The notes below the pieces were generated by a model, which searched no databases, was not told the DNA's origin, and was given only the letters and a program-made list of their open reading frames with translations. A stretch of DNA of 64,000 bases, from positions 183,896,349 to 183,960,348 of the forward strand of contig NC_081842.1 in the NCBI RefSeq assembly GCF_963259705.1, given 5' to 3'. This stretch comes from Myotis daubentonii (Eukaryota > Chordata > Mammalia > Chiroptera > Vespertilionidae). Below are positions 50,730-62,700 of the stretch, one piece after another (within the stretch, counting starts at the first letter, position 1; each line of letters opens with the position of its first letter). The position numbers and the translations under genes are program-made.

Positions 50730-53700
50730 CTAGAGGCCCGGTGCACTCGGGGGGGAGGGGGGTCCCTCAGCCTGGCCTGTGCCCTCTCGCAGTCTGGGAC
50801 CCCTCGAGAGATAACGACCTGCTGGCTTAGGCCTGCTCCCGGGTGGCAGAGGGCAGGCCCAATCCCTAGGTGCAGCCCCTGGTCAGGCTCAGAGCAGGGC
50901 CAATTGGGGGGTTGGGGCGCTGCCCCCTGTCAAGCACAGAGCAGGGCGGATCAGGGGTTTGGGGCACTGACCTCCATCACCCACAGAGCAGGCCCGATCA
51001 GGGGGTTGGGGTCCTGCCACTTTCACACTCAGGGCAGGGCCGATGGGGAGGTTATGGATCTACCCCATCACACACAGAGCAGGGCCCGTGGGGGGGGGGG
51101 GGGGGGCGCGGGTTGGAGCGCCGCACCTTGTCACACACAGAGCCGCAGGGCGATCAGGGGGTGGGGAGCTCCCCCCTATCAGGCACAGAACAGGGCTGAT
51201 CAGGGGGTGGGGGCGCCTTCCCCTGTCACTAACAGAGCAGGGCGGATAGGAAGGCTGTGGCCCCACCCCGTCACACACAGAGCCGCAGGGCGATCAGGGG
51301 GTTTGGGCGTTGCCCCCTGTCACACTGATCCCGGTGCCAGGAGGCCTCTCAGCTCCGCTGATCCCAGTGCTGGGAGGCATATTACCCTTTTACTATATAG
51401 GATAGAGGCCTGGTGCATGGGTGGGGGCCGGCTGGTTTGCCCTGAAGGGTGTCCTGGATCAGGCACTGGGGTGCCTGGCCAGCCTGGGTAAGGGGATGAT
51501 GGCTATTTGCAGCTGGTCATACATCCTTCAGGGTGGGGGTCCCCACTGGGGTGCCTGGCCAGTCTGGGTGAGGGGCTGAGGGCTGTTTTCAGGCTGGCGG
51601 GTGACTGAAGCTCCCAACTGCTCCTTTTTTTCTTTATTTTTTTTTTATTCTGGGCCATCTTTAGCTCTGGCTCCAGCTCTGAGGCCTCTGCTGCTGAAAG
51701 CAGGTATCTGGTTTGTTTGGGTTCTATAATCGAAACACTGTATCGACTCCAGCTCTGAGATCCCGGCAGGCTGAAAGCAGGTTTCTGGGGTTTTGTTTAG
51801 CTTCTATATTTGTAACAATGTTTCAAACTGCAAGCTCAGAGGCCGGCAAGGCAGGCGGGGAACGTTGGTTTCCTCCGTCACTGAAGCAAGCAAGCCTCAT
51901 GTTAGCTTCAAGGTGCCTGGCTGCCGGCCGCCATCCTGGCTAGCAGTTAATTTGCATATCTCGCTGATTAGCCAATGGGAAGGGTAGCGGATGTACGCTA
52001 ATTACCATGTTTCTCTTTTATTAGATAGGATATATAAATATATATATATATACACATTGTAACATAAACCCTCAAATGCCTGAAGCAGCAGAGGCATTGC
52101 TATCAACAGAATAATAAAATCCTTCTCTTCCTTCACCCATACAAATCCCAGTAAGGAAAAAGAAAGCAAAAATTCCCAACTTACCGAAAGAAGATTCATG
52201 ATGGTATGTCCTGTCTCTCCAAACAATGGCTTCCGAAATCTGACGCTGAACAGTGGGCATGGATAAACTATGGAAATGGGAAATGATCAAACTAAATCTG
52301 GCAGCTTAAAATTTGGATAAAAGAGATATCATGGTTGATACAGTTTTCAAAATATAATGGCCCATTAGAGCATATGAAATTTAGAGCTCAAAAAGTTTTT
52401 AGCGTCTTGTCTGGTTGGGCTCAGTGGTTGGAGCATCGGCCCGCGGAGTGAAGGGTCTCGGGTTCGATTCCCAGTCAAAGGCATGTACCTCAGTTTCAGG
52501 CTCAATCCCAGCCCCTGTTGGGCACGTGCAGGAGGCAATCAATCTATGTGTGTCTCTCTCTCTCCAACTCCCTCTCTCCACTCCTTTAAAAAAAAAAAAA
52601 GTCAATGGAAAAAATATCCTTGGTGAGGATTAAAAAAAAAAAATTATTTAGCATGGTAACATCACAGGCAAATCCTGAGCCTTCTACAAACTATACCAAT
52701 CATTCTGATGACCATAAGAAGCCTTTTGATGCAGTGTTTTCGAAAATGACCCCAAGGTCTTAGGAAGCACTGTTCTTCAAAGTGGATTAATATGATCCAG
52801 GAAATATGTATCTTCTGATTCCTATGTGCTCAAGCAGTCTAAAAGAATTCACTCTTAGACATCTCCCAGCCAGGACCCTCCTTAGGGGAGTCAAATACAA
52901 GGTGATCCTATTAGCTGGCTCACTCCTTGAACTTTATGGTCTGAATTGTCTGTTCAAGACAAGAAATTATACATGCTGGTTCATTTGCAAACAACCCCTT
53001 TCCTTTTCCTACTTCACTAGGCTGATGGATATGCTTCCTTCACAGTTCAGTCCAAGACATATTTCTTATCTAATTCCTTCATTCTTAGTGATGTTAGAGC
53101 CCATCTTGGAGCTCCCACAGAACTCTGTTAACTTTGAATATGTGTTTTAATACAATACGCTACTTCATGATTTCTGTATATCTTCCTTACAAAGGTTCCA
53201 AGGGCCTATAACGGGTCTTGGCCATTTCTAAATTCCCAGAATTTATGACACATGGTAGGCCTTTATGAATTTCTTGTTGAATTAATGAATAAATAAGTGA
53301 ACTGATGAAGCTGACCTGCTGAGAACATATATATTTTATGGTTTATAAAATAATTTTTCATTTCATTTGATCCTCTTAAAAATCCTATATAATATAAAAG
53401 GCAGGCCTTATTATCACCAGTTGCAAACGAAACTGACAATCAGACAACTTGAGTGATTTAACCAAAGTTACAGAGCTAGTAAGTGGTAGCATTATGAACC
53501 TATTCAAGTGGTCTAGACCAGGATGCTTTCAATTAGGTGAAGATATAAAGTTTAAAATAAAGCTTGCATTTAGTCCTTGTTGTCTTTAAAAAAAAAATCA
53601 CAACTTAGTTGCATTGCTACAATCATGGGAAGGAAGGTCTTCTGTTGCTTACCTTATAAACTGAGACTGATCTCTATACCATTAGTTTACAGTATCTGTT

Positions 53701-56700
53701 AGGCTACATAAAATATAATTTGCAATAACTATTTTCCAACCAAGTGACAAAAAATATACCCACTAAATATGGACAACATAAAAAATAAAGTTAGCCCTGG
53801 CAGGTGGCTCAGCTGGTTGTAGTGCTATCCCATGCACCAAAAGGTTGCAGGTTTGATTCCTCGTCAGGGCACATATCCAGGTTTTGGGTTCGATGCCTGT
53901 TTAGGACACATAAGGGTGGCAACAGACCGATGTTTGTCTTTCACATCAACGTTTCTCTCTCTCCCTCTCCTTTTCTCTCTCTCTAAAAAAAAAATCAATA
54001 AAATAAAAAACATATCCTCAGGTTTAAAAAATAATAATAAAGTTACTTCTTAAATTCAAATTCTTTTTTTTTTCTCAAGATGATTATGTATTTATCAATG
54101 AATTATAAAACCATTAAGTTTAGAAGGTAATAAATAATCACCAATTTTCTCATTTGATATTTGTAAGTTCTTCCCATTCTAGGCAAAATGAGTAGAGAAA
54201 ATGGCTAAGTTTAGCTTAGCTATTTCAAAATACTACTCCTGCTGAATTGTATCAGTATCACAAGGGGCGAGGGGACTCTGAATATTTCAGAACTTTATTT
54301 AGTCATCATGACTTGCTCATGTGTTTTAGAAGAAAGTATGTTATTACTTACGTCGATATTCAGCTCCAAGTCTCAACATTAGTCGAATGGGAAACACTTT
54401 GGCCCAAGGAGTTTCCCATTTCTGGATGAGAATCCCAAATAAATAAGGTGGGGTTGGGAGTATAAGGTCTTGCAGTGACTGGTAAGTAGATGTCACATAT
54501 AAGAATCCACCATGTTCTTTACTGCCAAGGAAACTTTGACTGAAGAAGGAATGTCCTAAGTTACCCACAACATTCCCTAAAACAAAAAAGTTCACTAATT
54601 ACTAAAAATATTATTGATTTATTAATAGAAAGTAATCATTGTTACTCGATACTAGGCCAGACACTACTGAATACTAATTCCTAACTTTTTACCACGAAAC
54701 AGCCATGTTTAGAAAGTTTTTAAATAAATAAATGGCATTTATTAAATAAAAAACTTTTTGCCAATGTTATCAGGGCTTCCATGAGCATGGTATATATATC
54801 TTGTATTATCACTATAGAAGTTTGTCTAGATCAGGAGTGGGGAACCTTTTTTCTGCCAAGCGGTATGTAGATATTTATAACTTAATTTGCTTAATATAAT
54901 TCACTTAATATAAATGTATGTTGCCATGAAAAAAGCTCCTAGATTTATTGAATTTCAAGTCCTGCCTGTGGTTGCCTTGGCAGGGCCAAACCAAATGATT
55001 TCGCAGGCCTTACGCAGTCTGAGGGCTGGACATTCCCCACCCCTGGTCTAGAGTAAAGCCAAAAAATATTGATGGCTTCCCTTGTTAGATGGTGCAACTT
55101 TACTATATGAATCAAAATAACAATTACTGTCTTAAAGGTCGTGAAAATATGTTAAGATTAGGTACCTGCTCTCACAGAGCTTACAATCTCACTGGGTGAA
55201 AAAAGTTAATTCATGAACATAATGAATTAAGACAATAAAGTTATGTATGAGACATTGAGGGGAAAAGAAAATTTATAGAGAAGGTAGTGCCTTTGTAATT
55301 TTGGTGGAGACAAATATGAAAAATAAACAACGTAGGGCTTACTTAAATTCATATTAGGCGGGGATTTTTTCTTTTACCTGAAAATGCTCTTTATTAAGCA
55401 CTTTCTAATTTAAGTATTTTTTAAATGAAACAGTAACAAATCAGCCCTTCATTAATGAGATATTTTCCTCATTTCAGAATTACAAAAGAACCTTCTGAGC
55501 AGAGCTGTTCAATAATGTAAGAGCAGATATGTTCACTAGAATGTGCAAGCTTCCTTTGATGTCTCTGAAAGAAGTAAGACAAAATAAAAAAATCCCCATC
55601 ACAAATGTTAGTGCTTACTTTTTTGAAAACTGGAGTCTGTTCACAGAACAGTTCAGTGATGGGTCATAGAATCCTTGAATGAAGGTGGGAAGCTATGTTG
55701 ATAGTAGGGTCTACAAGTGAAGGGAACACCTCCCCACAAAACTCAGAAAAATTCTGTGGATGAGAGCCATGTTCACCTGGACATCTTCATCATTTTGGGG
55801 TAGTAAGTACTCTTGCTGCAGGATTAACTGAAACTGGCTGCACATTTAAACTGTTGGGCCAGATGTATTAAAAAAATATCTCCGAGAGAACCAAGATGGC
55901 GGCATAGGTAATCACCTGTACTTGCTGCTTTGCACAACCACATCAAAACTACAACTAAAAGATAAAACGGATATCATCCAGAACCACAGGAAGGCTGGCT
56001 GAGTGGAAGTTCTACAACTAGAACAGTGGTTCTCAACCTTCTGGCCCTTTAAATACAGTTCCTCATGTTGTGACCCCAACCATAAAATTATTTTCGTTGC
56101 TACTTCATAACTGTAATTTTGCTACTGTTATGAATCGTAATGTAAATATCTGATATGCAGGATGGTCTTAGGTGACCCCTGTGAAAGGGTCGTTCGACTG
56201 CCAAAGGGGTCGCGACCCACAGGTTGAGAACCGCTGAACTAGAAGGAAAGAGAAAAGTGCATTGAGACTGGTAGGAGGTGCGGTGGTGCAGAAGTGCGGA
56301 GGTATGGAGGAGCACACAACGGGCTGGCAACTGGGTGCACTGTTGTCTTTTTCATTTGGGAGGGAGATACAAGCTCCCGATTGCTCTGAAGTCCAGTTCC
56401 GGGTGAGACTCTGGGGACCCAGACTCATACGGGGAGAAACTGGACTGTCTGGCATTGGGCTGGAACACGAGGGCAGCTTTCTCTCAGAGGTGCTTGCAGC
56501 AATCACAGAGACCCTGGGACCTCTCCAGGGCAGGGCTGACTGGCAGCCATTGCTGTTTGCTCCGCCCTGGTGATTCCCTGAGACCCCGCCCCACTCAATT
56601 TACAACCCCACACAAGCTGTGCACAGAGGCTTTTGCATATGAATGGCCTGTCCTTTTGTAATCTAAAACCTAACAAACTGCAACTGGGTCAGAGAACTCC

Positions 56701-59700
56701 AAAGCTTCCAAAAGAAGGCCTAAGGCTCCACAGCAGCCTGCATTGCTTCACAGCTGGGCCTCATCTGGGGACCTCCAAACCCAAACAAAGAGGAGGAATC
56801 TGCAGATCTCTCTGTAGCTCCTGCTGGGTGGCCTCAGGCAGTGGCTAACTTTGCACCTCTCCCTCTCCCTCTCCCTTCCTCTCTGAAATTATATACATAT
56901 TTTAAAATCCCCATATCAAGAAAGTAGTATGGTATTTTGAGAAAAAGTCACAGATTTGGGAGTTTCAGAGATATGAGTTTGAATACTAGTTCGATCACTC
57001 ATTATTGTGTGATTTGGGGGAAAGTTACTTAACTTCTGTGAGCCTCAACATCTGTGTAAAATGGAATAAATTATACTAAACTTCTGACCTGCTGGGAAGA
57101 ATAAATGATAGACTATACTATGTAGAATGCCTATCAGTACCTGGCATACAGTGTGTCTCAAAACATACCTATTAGTTATAATGCAAATATACATATAATA
57201 ATCAGCCAAACATTTCAGGATTTTCTTTGCTTTATCAAAGGTTTTAGAGTAAGGTTTATATAAATCTTCATCTTTTTATCTCGAAGGGTGGGGAGGAGGA
57301 GGAATAGGAGAGAGAAGAGATGGAAGATTTCTCCCCCACCTCTGCAATGGAAAGTACACAATAGCATTCCTCTAAAGCTCTAATGACAGCATGTTTATGT
57401 TTCATAAGAATGCCCTAGTGCAGTGGTCGGCAAACTGCGGCTCGGCAAACCGCAGCTCGTGAGCCACATGTGGCTCTTTGGCCCCTTGAGTTTGGCTCTT
57501 CCAAAAAATACCGACTTCTGCGCATGGGCCACAAAGTTTCAATCGCACTGTACGTGTGCGCCCGCACATGGTATTTGTGGAAGAGCCACACTCAAGGGGC
57601 CAAAGAGCCGCATGTGGCTCGCGAGCCGCGGTTTGCCGACCACGGCCCTAGTGAATACAGCTCAGAGGTGAAAAATGCTGGCTTGGAACTCAAGGCATTC
57701 ATTAATTATTCCTTTGGAATCTATTATTGGTTATTTTCCTACAGATATTACCTTTCTGCCCCCATACACTCAAAATTTACAGTATGTCCCTTTCCATTAC
57801 AAAAAATATCTTTTATGCTTTAAACATTTACTTTCTTTTAAAAAAAATTTTAAGTAGACTTTTATCAATCCAAAGAGTAAGTTAGTTTACATTGTCATTT
57901 ACTACCTCATCAAATAAAGGGTAACATTCCACAGATATCAGCAAAAATAACACACTGGACATAAGAATTTGATAAAGAAAAGCTTTCATTTGAAGACTTA
58001 ATCTGGGGCTCCTGAGTTCATAAAGTCTCTTATATACTAATTTATAGAGAATATTTCTCAATGGAAACATTCAATACAATGAATCCACTGAACTAATTCT
58101 ACATACCCCAAGACCACTCAAGAATCTATATAGTGATTAAAACAGACAACAACTCTTGCTTCTGAGCATAAACGATCTGGCAATAATGTCAAATGCTTTA
58201 AATCAGTAGTTTACAAAGCAATTCAGGTAATTATCAGACCAGTGCTCTAGCTTAACAGAGTTAGTACCATCTCTGAAATTATGGGTTTTATTTTACAGAT
58301 GAACAAATTGAAGCTTATGGGTAGAGGTTAGGTGACTCTCAAAGACACTGGGTAAATAAGTGGCAGAATAAGATCTAAAAAGCAGATCTTTCAATCTCCT
58401 GATCTTTTGATATACCACAATTTCTTTAAAATATATATAATTTGCAATTTTCTATCTTAAATTTGGAACTAAAATTTTGTTTTTCAAAGTGCTCACAAAT
58501 AACCATCTTTAAATTCAATTTAAATACAACTTAAATATCTATGACAACAGCTTCCTTTGTTTCAAAGCATATTTATCAATCCTTATATCAACTCAAATGG
58601 AACAATTTCCAAGCAAACAGTTCACTTACTTCAAGAAATACTAATATTTTAGGCATTAATATATCTTAAAAAAGCCCAAGTCATCAAAAGAATTTAGATA
58701 GTCCTTTGGAGTTCTCTGTAGTACAATTCACTACAGTTAAGCATGAGTACTTCATAAAAGATCATTTCCTCAGTTCAGAGCATCTGTGAGATTTACCATG
58801 TACCTTCAAAAAGCTCAAGAGGCAGTTTATTGCATTTTATGATTCAAAAAATGAGATTTAGAGAAAACACAGCTGAATTCAAACCTGGGTCCAACCACTT
58901 ACCAGCTATGTGTGTGATTGTGGGTAAGTTATTATGCCCTCAGTGCCTTTCAGTTTCCTCATATGTACAATGGGAACAGGAACAGTATAAACTTTATAGT
59001 TAAGAAGAAGTGAAATAGTGCACTTAAAGCAATGAATACATTGCCTATCATGTAGCAAGTGCTCAGTAAATATTAATGATTAATCTTAAATCATGTCTTC
59101 ATAAATAATTCCATATTACTTTCTCATCAGTTGAAAAATTACTCTGCAAAGCATCAATACTTTGGCTCCTCTGTTCACAGAAAGATAAAATAAATGTAAT
59201 TTATCAAAAAGGTTCAAAATTAGCTGGAAAAATAAAATAAAAACCTGTTCCATCTATAATAATAAAAGGGTAATATACTAATTAGACGGGACGTCCTTCC
59301 GGACAAAGCCGGGCAGAGGAAGCCCAGGTCCCAGGTGCCAGAGGGAAGCCGGTGCCGGCAGCCAGGGGAAGGAAGGCCTACTCTTGCACAAATTTCGTGC
59401 ATCAGGCCTCTAGTAAGATAATATTCTTTAACTGGTAAAACAATACAAAAAAATCATTGATGATGGTGAAAACACCAGTGAGGTTCCTCTTTCCCTGGAA
59501 ACACATTAGTTAGGAAACCTTTTGTTTTACAGGTAAAAAAGTGACTTGCTTCAAAAATACTATATACAATTTAAAATCTTCCATGGCATTATGATAATCA
59601 AAAGGCATCCTGAAACTCTCAAATGTTATGTCTCACAAAATATAATTTTCGCCAAAACCGGTTTGGCTCAGTGGATAGAGCGTCGGCCTGCGGACTGAAG

Positions 59701-62700
59701 GGTCCCAGGTTCGATTCCGGTCAAGGGCATGTACCTTGGTTGCGGGCACATCCCCAGTAGGAGGTGTGCAGGAGGCAGCTGATCGATGTTTCTAACTCTC
59801 TATCTCTCTCCCTTCCTCTCTGTAAAAAATCAATAAAATATATTTTTTTAAAAAAAATAATAATTTTCCCCCTCACTGTGGAAAGCATAACCAATTATAT
59901 ATGACAAATATATATATACTAAATAAGAAACATATATACATACATATATTATTAAATACTTATAGGTTGCAGAGAGGAAGGGAGAGGGATAGAGAGTTAG
60001 AAACATCGATGAAAGAGAAACATCGATCAGCTGCCTCCTGCACACCTCCTACTGGGGATGTGCCCACAACCAAGGTACATGCCCTTTACCGGAATCGAAC
60101 CTTGGACCCTTCAGTCTGCAGGCCGATGCTCTATCCGCTGAGCCAAATTGGTCAGGGCAATACTTGTTATTTAGATGAAAATTTCAGATTAAATTATAAA
60201 GTTCATTCAAGGGTTTTTAAGGTTTTATTAGTGATTTGTGGCAGAGGAACCACTAAGCAAGTGGTAGAGTATTCAAAGCTGTCATACTCAGGGGAAATTT
60301 AAGATACAATTTGCCAATTCCATTCACTATGCTACACAAAGGAGAAAAATAATGAATTGGGGTCATTTTAGAACACTTAAAATATGTTTCCACCTATTAA
60401 AAAAATCATAGCGAAATAATAACGCAAGTTGCTACCTTCATTATCTAAAAACAGGATTCATAGTAAAACATGCATATCACAGATATTTTGCATATCTGTT
60501 TTTTTTTAAACTGCTGTACTATTAATAGTACAGTTTTATGCTTTATTGACATAAACTAAAGAACACTGGTCGGGGAGCTTTAGACCTAATTCTGCCACCA
60601 ACTAGGCCTGTGATTTAGACAAGCCATCAACACCTCCAGGTTCATTAGAGCTGTACTAGATAATTGAAGATACTTTTCTAGGCCTGTATTCCTGAGCTGT
60701 GAAATGATTCCTATTCAAGGAGAGACTTTTATAGCTCATTTGTTTATGCTGTTGAAATGTTATTTACTTAGGTATTTATGTACATGCCCTCATCCAATAT
60801 ACATGTATTTAAGATGGCTTAGATGTATTATAGGCAGACGTTAGGCTATCACCATTATCTTACTATCAGTTCCAAGTAATTTTTTGTTGCAGACTTTTTG
60901 CATTTCGATTTAATAATGGACTCTACTGCTATCAATCCCCAGAAGGAAAGTAGGGGAGGGCGGGGGTAAGGGGAAGAGATCAACCGAAGGACTTGTATAC
61001 ATGTATGTAAGCCAAACCAATGGACATGGACAACAGGGGGATGGGAGCATGAGTTTGTGTGTGGGGGGGAGGTTGGGGGTTAATGGGGGGGATGAGGACA
61101 CATTTGTAATACCTTAACTAATAATAAAAAAAATAATAATAATGGACTCTACTGATATATAAGGATACTTTTTAAAAATAAGTAACTATATATGCTAAAC
61201 ATATATTTTAATGACTCCTATAATGATTCATGCCTTTCCTTGTAGGTATTTCTCAGAATTCAATTCACAGCTCTAGTCTCTTCACACTGGCCCATCTTAT
61301 TCACAACCGTAGTTTCAACTTTCACATAAACACTGGGTCTCCCAGATCTACCTCCTGAGATCATTTCAATTTACTTATCATCTGTTGTCATTATTTCAAA
61401 TTCAACGCAATGAACAAAGACTTCAGCTGCCATATTTGTTCTCCTTCTATTTACTATCTTAATGAATAAGAACAACATCACTCAGGTGCCCATGCCAGAA
61501 ATCTGAAGTCAACTTTCCACTTGTTCCCTCTCACTCCTCACATCCAATTAGTTAACTAATCCTATTGAACTAAAGCATCACTGTCATTTATATCTCCTCA
61601 ACATTCTTTATTGCCATTGTCATTAGTAAACTTAAACCCTATTAATTTCTTGCTCAATTCCTACAACAGCTTTTTATTTTTTTTTTTTAGATATATTTTA
61701 TTGATGTTTTACAGAGAGGAAGGGAGAAGGATAGAGAGCTAGAAACATCATCGATCAGCAGCCTCCTGCACACACCCCACTGGGGATGTGCCTGCAACCA
61801 AGGTGCATGCCCTTGACCGGAATAGAACCTGGGACCCTTCAGTCCGCAGGCTGACGCTCTATCCACTGAGCCAAACCAGTTAGGGCAACACAACAGCTTT
61901 TTAAAAAAATCAATTTTAAAATACCAAATATTGGTGAAAATGTGGAGAAAAAGGAACCCTTATGCACTGTAGGTGGGAATGTAAATTGGTGTAGTCACTA
62001 TGAAAAATAGTATGGAGGTTCCTCAAAAATTAAAAATATGACTACTATATGATTACTTCTCCAGTTTCTAATAGCTATGCACTTACTTTTAGATTGTTAC
62101 AGTAAATAATTTTTATAATTTATTTTGAAACCATAATAAAGATATCTATGCTTGATTCTTGAAACTTGAAAATTAAATGTAGAGTACTTTTACATTATGA
62201 ATATATAAATATTAACTGAAGAAACAAATAATAAGCTATGATTAAGCTTTCTTCTACTGGGTACCAATATCATGATCCCTAAGCTACTCGAAGAAAAATA
62301 TTCTTACATCAAGCTCAATGGATTCTCTTACAACTTTTGATTCTAGCCTTTGTAAAATAACAAACACACCAGGTAAAGTACTAAAATTTATAATTCCTCA
62401 GATCAAAGCATGTTCTAACTTGCCACTAATATCAACGTCCAACGTCAGGCTTCCAAATTTAACACAATTATTCTGCATCTGTTTCTAAGTTTTATCACCT
62501 TTAAAGGGTGCATATTAAATCATAAGGATTCCCACCTGCCAGAGCATCGCGATAAAGCTGTACAAAATGGTTAAAGATATCCTTCGGCAGACACTTTTCA
62601 TCAGGCAGACATTGTAGAAGAATGACGATCTCGGACTGACCCACTGCATGCATTCCCTTGGTTGTGAAACACCAGCACTTCCTGTTCACATCTACAGATG

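Noticed and set aside
50878..51330. CRISPR-like regular repeats
   Set aside because: The units are contiguous and diverged without unique spacers, and they lie inside a eukaryotic Helitron.
50613..51491. A 292-codon + strand frame
   Set aside because: It runs through a (TG)n repeat and the Helitron's tandem units. The product is a low-complexity repeat artefact.
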